In this document: positions 7,143 to 14,408 of the stretch, piece by piece | Numbering within the stretch: position 1 is the first letter of the stretch | Layout of the letters: the number at the start of each line of letters is the position of its first letter | Origin: JAJFTV01 sp964426355 | GTDB taxonomy: Bacteria; Chloroflexota; Anaerolineae; Anaerolineales; Anaerolineaceae | Reading direction: 5' to 3' | Length of the DNA: 18,099 nucleotides | NCBI GenBank assembly: GCA_964426355.1 | Contig: CAYRRA010000088.1 | Coordinates: forward strand, 1-18,099 | Position numbers and translations under genes: made by a program | Notes under the pieces: model-generated | Seen by the model: the letters and a program-made list of their open reading frames with translations, nothing else | The model's database searches: none | What the model was told of the DNA's origin: nothing

Positions 7143-7970
7143 ATGGAAAACCCAACAGTCACTGAACCAGGAACTCCTTCACCAAGAAGACGTTCCAAAC
7201 CTGTTCAACAAAACCGATCTTCTTTCAACACCATTAAAGCGCTACAGACTATCGGTGGAGCAGCTCTGATTGTTGCAACGCTCTTCACATTATGGACTCC
7301 CGCAAATTTGTTCACAGGGCAAATTTTTGATTCAATGCTTTTTGCAATACAGGAAGCTCAACAAGAAGAAATTCTCGCCTCGCCCACACCATTCGTCACT
7401 CAAGACAAGATTGGTATTGTAGCCGGGCATTGGAAGGATAAAACCAATCAAGGGTTTGTTTGTTCAGATGGCTTAACAGAAGAACAGCTAAATTTGCGCA
7501 TTGCAACCCTGGTGATGCAAATTCTAAGCAATATGGGGTACCGCGTGGATTTGCTTGAAGAGCAAGATACAAGGTTGACCCAGTATAAAGGATTGCTAAT
7601 CATCTCAATTCACAATGACACGTGTGAATATCTTGGTTCCGAATCTACCGGATTTAAAGTAGCTCCAGCTATGGCGAACTCATATCCCGAGAAAACAGAT
7701 CAGCTTGCAACTTGCCTGGTGGATAATTACCGCAACGCAACCGGCTTGCGATATCAGACAAACAAAATCACCACGGATATGTCCACTTACCATAATTTCA
7801 TTGAAGTACATAGTACCACACCCGTTATCATCATCGAAACGGGCTATATGAACCTGGACCGTCAAATTCTGACGGAAAAAACAGACCAGATTGCACAGGG
7901 AATCGTGGATGGGATTCTCTGCTATATCAATGGTGCTCCACCGGAAATGGAGGTAACCGAAACACCTTGA
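7143..7970 (+). CDS. N-acetylmuramoyl-L-alanine amidase, Amidase_3 family, membrane-anchored
   Basis: Zinc amidase that cleaves the bond between MurNAc and the peptide stem of peptidoglycan. From ATG at 7143 it has 275 residues. A basic N-terminus (PRRRSKP) is followed by one membrane segment at about 33-55, so the catalytic domain faces outward. The metal and catalytic residues are at the expected places: H96 in AGHWKD, E113 in LTEEQLN, H157 in ISIHND, and E232 in IIIETGYM. The first motif reads GHWKD where the family often has GHGG. A TTG two codons earlier (7137) could also start translation; neither start has a clear SD. The stop overlaps the TTG start of the next gene (TTGA), so this gene leads a wall-remodelling operon with two L,D-transpeptidases. 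It has no SPOR or LysM domain for septum or wall targeting. Confidence 0.88.
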   Translation: MENPTVTEPGTPSPRRRSKPVQQNRSSFNTIKALQTIGGAALIVATLFTLWTPANLFTGQIFDSMLFAIQEAQQEEILASPTPFVTQDKIGIVAGHWKDKTNQGFVCSDGLTEEQLNLRIATLVMQILSNMGYRVDLLEEQDTRLTQYKGLLIISIHNDTCEYLGSESTGFKVAPAMANSYPEKTDQLATCLVDNYRNATGLRYQTNKITTDMSTYHNFIEVHSTTPVIIIETGYMNLDRQILTEKTDQIAQGIVDGILCYINGAPPEMEVTETP

Positions 7971-9073
7971 GCCTCCAAATAAACCCAGCAGCCATTAAAG
8001 CACTCGAACAGGCGCAAACAGCGATGCGCAGCCACAGAAAAGCGGATGCCCATCGCTGGGCATCAACCGCCGCCCGTCTCCAACCGGATTGGGAAGCCCC
8101 CTGGCTCCTTCTGGCAGCATTAAGCGAGCCGTCAGCCAGCATCCAATACCTGAAAAAAGCGTTGGAAATCAACCCGGCAAGCCAGCGCGCCCGCCAGGGC
8201 ATGCATTGGGCAATCAAAAAACATCGTGAAGCGAGTGTCTCAGCCGCTGCTCCGGAAAATTTGGATGTTGGGAAGACGCAAAAAATTAGCCTCAAAGCAA
8301 TACAACCTGTTGCCGAGCGGGACATTCCAAAACCCGTAACCGCCACCCAACCGCCTAAACCAAAAACTCAAATTCGAAAATGGGCTCCCTTTCTGATTAC
8401 TTTAGCTGTGATTTGTGTGCTTTTTCTCATCTTTGCCATCGGGGTTCCACCCAGCATGACTGCCCTGGCACAGAAACCACAAGCACCGCGCAACGGTGAA
8501 AGTTTGGAGAAACCCTCGTTGACACCGACAAACACCCCCACCAACACCCCAACTTTTACACCAACACCAACTTTCACTCCTACCCCCACATCTACGCCAA
8601 CCAATACACCCACTTCAACCCCCACCTTTACACTAACTCCACTACCCTCAAATACGCCAATACCTTTACCCACATCCACTCAGCAGAGCTACTCATACGA
8701 ACCAGTCGATCCGCCCAGTGAGGGACGTTGGATTGACGTGAACCTGACAACACAGCAGCTCTTTGCATACGAATATGATACTGTGGTGAACAGTTTCATC
8801 GTCTCTACTGGAACCTATTTACATCCCACGGTAACCGGTCAATTCCAGGTATATGTGAAATACGAATATACCGACATGTCCGGTCCGGGTTACTATCTTC
8901 CCGATGTCCCCTATACCATGTATTTCTATCAGGGTTATGGTATTCATGGTACCTACTGGCATAATAATTTCGGCACGCCGATGAGTCATGGATGTGTGAA
9001 TATGCGCACTGAAGATGCCAGCTGGTTATTCTATTGGGCTTCTGTTGGCACCCTCGTGAATATCCATTATTGA
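7967..9073 (+). CDS. Membrane-anchored L,D-transpeptidase (YkuD) with N-terminal TPR-like region
   Basis: L,D-transpeptidases make 3-3 cross-links or attach proteins to peptidoglycan through a catalytic Cys. This 368-residue protein starts with a helical, TPR-like cytoplasmic region (residues 1-90, with ALEINPASQRARQGM). A membrane helix follows at about 139-162, then an extracellular Pro/Thr linker of about 55 residues, then the YkuD domain (about 250-368) with HGTYWHNNFG and SHGCVNM. C343 is the predicted nucleophile, with H341 just before it. The start is inferred: TTG at 7967 overlaps the amidase stop as TTGA, with GGAGG 13 nt upstream, which is rather far, so translational coupling is likely. 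The first ATG, at residue 22, would cut into the TPR-like helices. Cytoplasmic TPR plus external catalysis suggests an inside partner protein, which is inference. Confidence 0.88.
   Translation: MSLQINPAAIKALEQAQTAMRSHRKADAHRWASTAARLQPDWEAPWLLLAALSEPSASIQYLKKALEINPASQRARQGMHWAIKKHREASVSAAAPENLDVGKTQKISLKAIQPVAERDIPKPVTATQPPKPKTQIRKWAPFLITLAVICVLFLIFAIGVPPSMTALAQKPQAPRNGESLEKPSLTPTNTPTNTPTFTPTPTFTPTPTSTPTNTPTSTPTFTLTPLPSNTPIPLPTSTQQSYSYEPVDPPSEGRWIDVNLTTQQLFAYEYDTVVNSFIVSTGTYLHPTVTGQFQVYVKYEYTDMSGPGYYLPDVPYTMYFYQGYGIHGTYWHNNFGTPMSHGCVNMRTEDASWLFYWASVGTLVNIHY
8519..8690 (+). repeat. Low-complexity Pro/Thr-codon tract within the L,D-transpeptidase gene
   Basis: A C/A-rich, T-poor stretch of imperfect repeats of ACNCCNACN encodes runs such as PTNTPTNTPTFTPTPT. 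It forms the extracellular spacer between the membrane helix and the YkuD domain. Synonymous positions vary (acc, aca, act), which argues for an old, selected linker and against a recent microsatellite. Length variation between strains would be plausible. Confidence 0.8.
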
Positions 9074-9074
9074 G

Positions 9075-10118
9075 ATGAACACAAAAAAACGGTTATCACG
9101 ACGCGATTTTCTTATACAGTCTACCCCTATCGCCGCAGCGTTTTTTATGTTCCCCTATCAGAAGCAATGGGGATTGCGACAAGTTTACAATCAAGATTTT
9201 TCAGAAGCGATTGATAACCTGGGGCGAATCACCACTTACTCTGTCACGATGCGAACCGCGCCATCCGAAAAAGCTGACGCCATAAGAACTATCCCTCGTG
9301 ATACGGTAATTTCCATCACCCAAACCGTCATTGGGGATTCTGCGAGCGCTTACAACAAAATCTGGTACGAAATTGATGGCGAGGGTTTTGCGCACTCAGG
9401 GTTCATTCAACCCGTAAAATCACAGATAAACCCAATCGAAAAAAATATTCCCGAAAACGGACTGCTTGCCGAAGTCACTGTCCCTTTAACCAATGGAATA
9501 CTCAGCCCAAGTTGGAAAAACTCAGTGGTTTATCGGCTGTATTACGGAAGTGTATATTGGATCAACCGGGTTGTTGTCGATAATGATGACAATTACTGGT
9601 ATCGTATTCTGGATGAAGAAGGATACCTGTTCTACGCAAATGCCACTCATCTGCGCATCATTACTGCAAAAGACCTTTCCCCCATATCGCCTGAACTGCC
9701 CATCGAGGCAAAAAGAATCGAAGTGCATCTTGCCGAACAAAAAGTCATCGCCTATGAAAACGATGCACCCGTGTTCATGACCCGGGCAGCGACCGGCGCA
9801 CGTTTTCAAACAGGCAACTTCTCAACTCCACAAGGACAATTTGTCACCCATCGCAAACGTCCCACACGTCACATGTCGGACCCTCTGGCAAACAGTTACG
9901 ACCTTCCAGGAGTCCCCTGGGTTTGTTACCTCAACGACAACGGTGTTGCATTTCACGGCACCTATTGGCACAATGATTTTGGCGCACCTCGCAGTCATGG
10001 TTGTATCAATCTATCTAACGATGCAGCCAAATGGCTTTATCGCTGGACGACACCTTCAGTCCCAATCCAACAGAATTACCTGGCAGCAGAAACAGGAACC
10101 AGAGTAGATATCTGGTAA
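9075..10118 (+). CDS. Exported L,D-transpeptidase (YkuD) with Tat-like leader and SH3-like region
   Basis: Second L,D-transpeptidase, 347 residues, with a different architecture from its neighbour. The N-terminus has a twin-arginine motif (SRRDFL) followed by a short hydrophobic stretch (IAAAFFMFPY), so export through Tat as a folded protein is likely. Residues of about 50-200 contain two SH3-like segments (SVTMRTAPSEKADAIRTIPRDTVISI; YWYRILDEEGYLFYANATHLRII). The YkuD domain occupies about 205-347 with HGTYWHNDFG and SHGCINL; C310 is the predicted nucleophile and H308 precedes it. Only one nucleotide separates the previous stop from this ATG and no SD is seen, so translation is probably coupled. 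Its YkuD core is clearly paralogous to that of the preceding gene. Substrate choice and cross-link type cannot be read from sequence. Confidence 0.88.
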   Translation: MNTKKRLSRRDFLIQSTPIAAAFFMFPYQKQWGLRQVYNQDFSEAIDNLGRITTYSVTMRTAPSEKADAIRTIPRDTVISITQTVIGDSASAYNKIWYEIDGEGFAHSGFIQPVKSQINPIEKNIPENGLLAEVTVPLTNGILSPSWKNSVVYRLYYGSVYWINRVVVDNDDNYWYRILDEEGYLFYANATHLRIITAKDLSPISPELPIEAKRIEVHLAEQKVIAYENDAPVFMTRAATGARFQTGNFSTPQGQFVTHRKRPTRHMSDPLANSYDLPGVPWVCYLNDNGVAFHGTYWHNDFGAPRSHGCINLSNDAAKWLYRWTTPSVPIQQNYLAAETGTRVDIW

Positions 10119-10151
10119 AATCATTAATATACACAATTTAAGACATCGATT

Positions 10152-10580
10152 ATGGAAAATACGAAAGCATTGTTTGAAGGTTTAATTTTTGACGAAGATG
10201 AAAACCCAGTTCGGGTTGTCTATGTGGGCAGAGAGCCATTTTATGTAGTCAACGATTCCGGTTTTTTACGACACATCCCGGCTAATGACGTGGACAGGCA
10301 GGTACTGGAAACGATGTTATCGGTTGTGAAGGATAATGAGGATTTGTTCGCAGAGCAGACTGCAAAAATGATGGGACAGGAAGATATCTTCACCCGTGCA
10401 ATCATACAAAACCAATTGAAAAATATTGACCAACAGATCGAGAAACTTTTTGAGACCGGTTTACCGGAAGCTGGGCGTGCATATATGGGTATGATGGGTT
10501 TTAAAGTGGTGATTGATATGCATGGCGAGGTGGTTCGCGTCGAACAACCCAGTGCAAGTATCGATGATGACGACCAGTAA
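10152..10580 (+). CDS. Conserved-looking hypothetical protein, acidic C-terminus
   Basis: Cytoplasmic protein of 142 residues with no signal, membrane segment or recognised motif. The N-terminal half looks alpha/beta (FEGLIFDEDENPVRVVYVGREPFYVV). The middle is a long amphipathic helix (about 55-100), and the end is a beta-like stretch (MGFKVVIDMHGEVVRVEQ) with a DDDDQ tail. It begins 33 nt after the L,D-transpeptidase gene in the same direction, so it is probably read from the same transcript. No clear SD precedes the ATG. I do not recognise the family; codon use and length look like those of a real gene. Confidence 0.75.
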   Translation: MENTKALFEGLIFDEDENPVRVVYVGREPFYVVNDSGFLRHIPANDVDRQVLETMLSVVKDNEDLFAEQTAKMMGQEDIFTRAIIQNQLKNIDQQIEKLFETGLPEAGRAYMGMMGFKVVIDMHGEVVRVEQPSASIDDDDQ

Positions 10581-10664
10581 CATTTGCCTGCCTCCCACCA
10601 GATCATAATAAACTCACCGGTTTAAATAAATCATCAGAGCTTTTTCTACCCAGGTTGAATGTGA

Positions 10665-11501
10665 ATGATGAACTCAAACTACATAATTGACGTAAATGAA
10701 GCAGATTTTGAATTCGAGGTATTAAATTTCTCCCAAAACACTCCGGTGATTGTGGATTTCTGGGCAGTCTGGTGCAAACCATGTAAGGTGCTGTCTCCTA
10801 TCCTGGAAAACCTGGTAATTGAGGCAAATGGAGGGTTCAGATTAGCACGTGTCAATGTAGATGACAACCCCAACCTTGTCCTGAGATATGGTGTCCGGAC
10901 GATCCCAACCGTGAAGGCAATCAGCCAGGGACACGTTGTGGGAGAATTTATCGAACTGCAACCTGAACACCGCATCCGTGAATTCCTCGCAAAAATCATC
11001 CCCCCCAGCCCGTTGAACCTTGCGATTGAAAAAGCTGATAGTCTTCTTGAATCATTTGATTTGAGAAACGCAGAAGATATCTACCTGGAAATTTTGGATA
11101 AACATGCCGAAAACCCCTCTGCTTTGTTAGGGTTGGCAAAAATCTACTTGATATCCAACAGAGCCAGCAAAGCCTTTGCCATCTTATCAGATTTTCCTGA
11201 AAGTCGCCTATACGCAAAAGCCGAAGTTCTCAAACCACTCGCAAAAGTAATGGTCGATTTTAATGAAAATCTACTGCCGGGTGAGACTGATCTGGATAAT
11301 TTTTTCCATAATTGTGTGCGCCTCATTCAACGACAAAACTTACCTGCGGCATTAGACGGGTTGCTGGACATTATCCGCGAAAATCGAGGATATCGAAATG
11401 GTTTAGCAAGGGATGTTTTTTTAGCTTTGTTGGAAATCTTGGGCGAGCATAATCCGCAGACAAGAAAATATCGTTCTGAACTGGCGACCACCCTATTCTG
11501 A
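10665..11501 (+). CDS. Thioredoxin-domain protein with TPR-like C-terminus (CnoX/YbbN-like)
   Basis: Protein of 278 residues. Residues 1-115 are a thioredoxin fold with FWAVWCKPCKVLSPILE, where C37 and C40 form an intact WCxPC redox site, and a typical cis-proline segment (RTIPTV). Residues of about 125-275 are helical repeats of the TPR_20 type (AEDIYLEILDKHAENPSALLGLAKIYL; FHNCVRLIQRQNLPAALDGLLDIIREN). This architecture is that of the co-chaperone CnoX/YbbN, which hands substrates to GroEL/DnaK. The E. coli protein has a changed first Cys, while this one keeps both and could still do dithiol exchange. Two adjacent ATGs (10665, 10668) are possible starts, with AGGTTGA upstream. An 84-nt gap separates it from the hypothetical gene. 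It is followed by element copy B and a terminator. Confidence 0.85.
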   Translation: MMNSNYIIDVNEADFEFEVLNFSQNTPVIVDFWAVWCKPCKVLSPILENLVIEANGGFRLARVNVDDNPNLVLRYGVRTIPTVKAISQGHVVGEFIELQPEHRIREFLAKIIPPSPLNLAIEKADSLLESFDLRNAEDIYLEILDKHAENPSALLGLAKIYLISNRASKAFAILSDFPESRLYAKAEVLKPLAKVMVDFNENLLPGETDLDNFFHNCVRLIQRQNLPAALDGLLDIIRENRGYRNGLARDVFLALLEILGEHNPQTRKYRSELATTLF

Positions 11502-11515
11502 AATTAGATCCCATA

Positions 11516-11656
11516 AAATTATCCCCGTGGTACAGATAAATACCCGTTAGCAAAGGGCGGAGACCTGGTGTCTAACCCGATTCTTGATACGCAACAAAAC
11601 ACTTCTTGAAGATAATAAAAAAAAGAGACTATCGTTATCAGGCAGCCTCTTTTTTT
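11516..11656 (+). repeat. Structured dispersed element, copy B (most diverged 5' part)
   Basis: This copy aligns with copy A over the core GGAGACCTGGTGTCTAACCC (from 11559) and the motif CAACAAAACACTTC at 11592-11605, followed by a terminator hairpin, and has nearly the same total length. The 5' hairpin is reduced to TTATC/GATAA (11519-11523 with 11535-11539) around an 11-nt loop that lacks the AAAGAC of the other copies. A second small stem (CCC/GGG, around 11542-11557) and the AGAC/GTCT stem within the core are still possible. It lies between the convergent thioredoxin (+) and isomerase (-) genes. Confidence 0.5.
11617..11656. terminator. Bidirectional intrinsic terminator
   Basis: AAAAAAAAGAGACT (11617-11630) pairs with AGCCTCTTTTTTT (11644-11656) with one A-C mismatch. 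A-run and T-run on either side allow use from both strands: for the thioredoxin gene (+) and for the isomerase gene (-, stop at 11690). It shares GGCAGCCT with the copy C hairpin. Confidence 0.75.
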
Positions 11657-11689
11657 CAGTGGAAGACTATTATTTTCTTCCTGAACAGT

Positions 11690-12748
11690 TCAAGAAGAAA
11701 GTAAAGCCTTTTTCAAATCGGTCATGATATCGATCGGGGTTGGGTCAACGTTGTTGATCAAAGCAAGATAATATGAAACATAATCACCCAGGTGCAGCAG
11801 AGACCACATATCTTCCAGCGGGTGATGACCATCCGCGTGAAGGATTTCAACATCCAACCCTTCCTGTTCCATCGCTTCAGCAGTATATTGGATGCGAAGA
11901 TGGTTGCGCGGATGATGGCTCTGTGAACTAAGAAAAATCGCTTTCATTTTGCTCAAAAGGCATTTAGGGTATTTTGTTCCGGCAAGGGTATTATGATCTG
12001 CTTCGGGTAAGAATTCAAATTGTGCCCAACTCTTCGCCAACTCACTCATCTGACCTTTCCAGCGTCGAGCAACTGGGGCAAGAAAATCCGCCCCATAGAT
12101 CACAACCCATTTTTCGTTTAATCGGAGTGCCATCTTTTTTGCAGGATTTTCAACAAGAGAGCGTTCTACTGCATACTCAACTTTTTTCTGCTCCATTAAC
12201 TCAACCGCTCTTTGTAAGTCTGGATAAGGATTTGGAATTAATTTCAAGCGATACATAAGCGCCAGGAGCAAACCAAACGAAAAACCAACCGCTGCACGCG
12301 GTTGACCTTTATGCATAAATAGCCAGGTGGGGATTCCGTCATTTTCAGCCATCTCAGCTAGTTTTCCACCAGTGCAAACGACCATTTGGCTACATCCATT
12401 CTTTTTTGCAGCAACATAGCTGGAGAGGGTCTCCTCTGTATCGCCCGAATGCGATGAAGAGATTACCAGGACATTTCCACCTTGTGCCCATCCGGGCAGG
12501 GCATAATCCCGATGAACAAAGACCGGAACAGGAGATATTTGAGAAACATACCCAGACAACAAATCTGCGCCTATTGCAGACCCTCCCATACCAGAGACAA
12601 GTATCGCAGAAAGATTTTTTACATCCGGCAGATCGTGCTCTAATCCTACTCGCCATGCAAGGTCTAACTGGTCAGGTAAATTCTCGATATGCTGATACAT
12701 GTTTTCGCGGTCAATTTTAGGAAAATCCGCGCTTTGATCCAGATTCAT
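11690..12748 (-). CDS. Bifunctional phosphoglucose/phosphomannose isomerase (SIS family)
   Basis: Interconverts glucose-6-phosphate or mannose-6-phosphate and fructose-6-phosphate, linking glycolysis to nucleotide-sugar supply. The length of 352 residues is normal for the archaeal/bacterial bifunctional PGI/PMI type. The SIS domain shows SGMGGSAIGADLL at about 52-64 and VISSSHSGDTEETLSSY, the phosphosugar-binding Ser/Thr cluster. The C-terminal part has FEFLPEADHNTLAG with the Glu/His used in isomerisation, and a second conserved His region (HADGHHPLEDMWSLLHLGDYVSYYLALI). ATG at 12748 is chosen over ATG 12754 because the AGGAG (12755-12759) is 6 nt from the former and touches the latter. The gene is divergent from fdhD and converges on the thioredoxin gene. 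In this organism it may replace or supplement a classical Pgi. Confidence 0.9.
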   Translation of the reverse strand: MNLDQSADFPKIDRENMYQHIENLPDQLDLAWRVGLEHDLPDVKNLSAILVSGMGGSAIGADLLSGYVSQISPVPVFVHRDYALPGWAQGGNVLVISSSHSGDTEETLSSYVAAKKNGCSQMVVCTGGKLAEMAENDGIPTWLFMHKGQPRAAVGFSFGLLLALMYRLKLIPNPYPDLQRAVELMEQKKVEYAVERSLVENPAKKMALRLNEKWVVIYGADFLAPVARRWKGQMSELAKSWAQFEFLPEADHNTLAGTKYPKCLLSKMKAIFLSSQSHHPRNHLRIQYTAEAMEQEGLDVEILHADGHHPLEDMWSLLHLGDYVSYYLALINNVDPTPIDIMTDLKKALLSS

Positions 12749-12775
12749 TTCCATCTCCTAATGTATTATCCTTGA

Positions 12776-12781
12776 ATTATA
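12776..12781 (-). promoter_or_regulatory. -10 box of the isomerase gene
   Basis: On the minus strand a perfect TATAAT lies 16 bp upstream of the AGGAG that serves the ATG at 12748. No strong -35 is seen at 16-18 bp. The predicted transcript starts near 12769, giving a leader of about 20 nt. Confidence 0.4.
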
Positions 12782-12855
12782 ACCACCTTTTCCGGTAAAA
12801 ACGAACCCGAGTGATGATTAGCGAGTTTCCTGTGACTTTCCTCGTCAAGACCCGG

Positions 12856-12885
12856 TTGGAGCTTGTAAAGTGTTTGGGATAGAAT
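12856..12885 (+). promoter_or_regulatory. Promoter of fdhD, predicted leaderless
   Basis: TTGGAG at 12856-12861 and TAGAAT at 12880-12885 are separated by 18 bp. The -10 ends 6 nt before the ATG at 12892, and no SD is visible between them, so the transcript would start at or very near the start codon. Confidence 0.45.
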
Positions 12886-12891
12886 ATTGCT

Positions 12892-13674
12892 ATGAACAAA
12901 AAACCTCTAGCTACATCCATGCACACCTGTATTCGGTTTATAAAAAACGCAGATCCCATCCAGGAAGAAATTGAGATTGTTGTGGAAGCGAATGTGACCC
13001 TCAAGATTAACGGCATTGAGCTGACTAGCCTGTTGTGCACTCCCCAATACCTTCCTGAAATCGGTATCGGTTTCCTTTTCAACGAAGGAATGATTCAAAG
13101 CGTGAATGAGATCGAGCAGATAAGGGTTCTGGAGAACCATGTGATTGACCTGTGGTTAATACAACCGGAAGAACACCTCATAGAGAGAAGACCTGAACCA
13201 GGTTCTGATGAGGGTCATTTTTCACAGTCAAAATCATCTAAACAGGTTCAGCCGAATTGTGGGTCAACAATTTTGCGACCAGAAGACATATTTTCTGGTA
13301 TAGCCCAGTTAACGGATGCACAACAGATTTTCCATCGCGCACATGGAATTCATTGTTCTGCACTAAATGATGGCAAGCAGAATTTATTCGTTGTTGAAGA
13401 CATCAGCAGGCACAACACCCTGGATAAGCTTTCAGGGCTGGTTTTGACGTCCGGTCAGAATCTGGATTGCCCATACCTGTTCACAACCGGACGAATCAGC
13501 AAAGAGATTGTACAAAAAGCCAAACGCTTGAAAGTAGTGCTGATAGCCTCTCTTTCCTCTCCCACCTCACAGGCAATTCAATCCGCTGAGAAGGCAGGAA
13601 TCACTCTCGTTGGCTATGCCCGCATAGACCGTTTCAACGTGTATTCACATGCCTGGAGGATCAATCAGGGTTAA
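12892..13674 (+). CDS. fdhD: FdhD-type sulfurtransferase for molybdenum-dependent formate dehydrogenase
   Basis: FdhD passes sulfur from a cysteine desulfurase to the molybdenum-bis-MGD cofactor so that formate dehydrogenase can be activated. The 260-residue protein shows family blocks: LLCTPQYLPEIGIGFLFNEGMI at about 47-68, HGIHCSAL, the signature EDISRHNTLDKLSG, TTGRISKEIVQKA, SLSSPTSQAIQSAEKAGITLVGYARIDRFNVYS. E. coli FdhD has a CxxC pair in the active loop; here the corresponding place reads PNCGSTIL, with only C123 present and Thr where the second Cys would be. The insert before it (residues 90-120) is Ser/Glu/Lys rich. A promoter with its -10 ending 6 nt before the ATG suggests a leaderless mRNA. 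The last 30 bp overlap the 3' end of the mobA-like gene on the other strand. No formate dehydrogenase gene is in the window. Confidence 0.88.
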   Translation: MNKKPLATSMHTCIRFIKNADPIQEEIEIVVEANVTLKINGIELTSLLCTPQYLPEIGIGFLFNEGMIQSVNEIEQIRVLENHVIDLWLIQPEEHLIERRPEPGSDEGHFSQSKSSKQVQPNCGSTILRPEDIFSGIAQLTDAQQIFHRAHGIHCSALNDGKQNLFVVEDISRHNTLDKLSGLVLTSGQNLDCPYLFTTGRISKEIVQKAKRLKVVLIASLSSPTSQAIQSAEKAGITLVGYARIDRFNVYSHAWRINQG

Positions 13675-14289
13675 TTCATCAAATCGCCCAAAAAAATATC
13701 CATCGTCAATCTGTAATGCGTGCTCAAATTCCTGCGGTGTGTTGACATTAATAAATGAGACAAGGTTTGGATCATAAGTGAGCATATCGTTAACACTCAT
13801 CTCAAAAACTTTTACCAGAGGATACCAGCCAGTCATTCTGTAATTACCGGTTTTAAGCGATTCAATCACCGCTGGTAAACAGGTTTCTTTGCGAAATACC
13901 GCATGCAGGGGTTCTAATCCCTTTTCATTCCGTGGGATTACCACATCAAAATTACCTGCCTGTGCAATTCGCACCTGTTCTTGAATTAATCCAGGCTGCA
14001 CGAAGGGCATATCACAGGCAAGAACCGCGACAATCTCATGCGCAGCATATCGTAAAGCAGTAACCATTCCCCCAACCGCTCCTTTACCCTGAATTTCATC
14101 TTCATAGGTAGGGATGCCTAAAAACAAATACTCGTCGGGTAAGTTCGTTGTGATGTAAATATCATCAGACAGAGCAGATAAGCGTTGTAAAACTCGCTGT
14201 ATCATAGGTTGACCATGAAAATTCAGCAGAGCTTTGTTCATTTTCATACGACTGGAACCACCGCCAGCCTGGATCGAAATGGAGAACAC
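13645..14289 (-). CDS. MobA-like nucleotidyltransferase (molybdenum cofactor guanylyltransferase)
   Basis: MobA attaches GMP to molybdopterin cofactor, giving the MGD form used by formate dehydrogenases. The protein of about 215 residues begins with the nucleotidyltransferase motif IQAGGGSSRMKMNKALLNFHG, which lacks the Gly after Arg-Met usual in MobA (RMG-x-DK). It continues with ITTNLPDEY, the GAVGGMVTALRYAA segment, and the metal site CDMPFVQPGLI, then a C-terminal NVNTPQEFEHA, a common MobA ending. ATG is absent. GTG at 14289 gives MFSISIQAGG, matching usual N-termini; TTG at 14301 is the alternative. Neither has a strong SD. The adjacent, convergent fdhD supports a role in molybdenum enzyme maturation. 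A related sugar or cofactor nucleotidyltransferase (MocA type) remains possible. Confidence 0.8.
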   Translation of the reverse strand: MFSISIQAGGGSSRMKMNKALLNFHGQPMIQRVLQRLSALSDDIYITTNLPDEYLFLGIPTYEDEIQGKGAVGGMVTALRYAAHEIVAVLACDMPFVQPGLIQEQVRIAQAGNFDVVIPRNEKGLEPLHAVFRKETCLPAVIESLKTGNYRMTGWYPLVKVFEMSVNDMLTYDPNLVSFINVNTPQEFEHALQIDDGYFFGRFDELTLIDPPGM

Positions 14290-14374
14290 GATAAATACCA
14301 AAAAAAAGAGATAATCCTGGTCTCACCTGCCAACCACTATTGGATGGGCGTTCCACATCAGGGCAAGAGGGATG

Positions 14375-14405
14375 TTGAAAAAGCCAACTCAGCTAAGATT
14401 ATGAT
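14375..14405 (+). promoter_or_regulatory. Possible promoter directly upstream of element copy C
   Basis: TTGAAA at 14375-14380 and TATGAT at 14400-14405 are separated by 19 bp, longer than ideal. A start near 14412 would coincide with the beginning of the first hairpin of copy C. No plus-strand gene precedes this site, so a plus-strand transcript of the element would need such a promoter. Confidence 0.35.
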
Positions 14406-14408
14406 GAA

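Noticed and set aside
8368..8679. Minus-strand frame coding a Val/Gly repeat protein
   Set aside because: It is the complement of the Pro/Thr linker of the L,D-transpeptidase (ACNCC repeats read as GGNGT), so it is a shadow and no beta-repeat protein.
8519..8690. Possible CRISPR-like or tandem-repeat array
   Set aside because: Repeats are irregular, in coding phase, and encode a Pro/Thr linker; there are no spacers of constant length.
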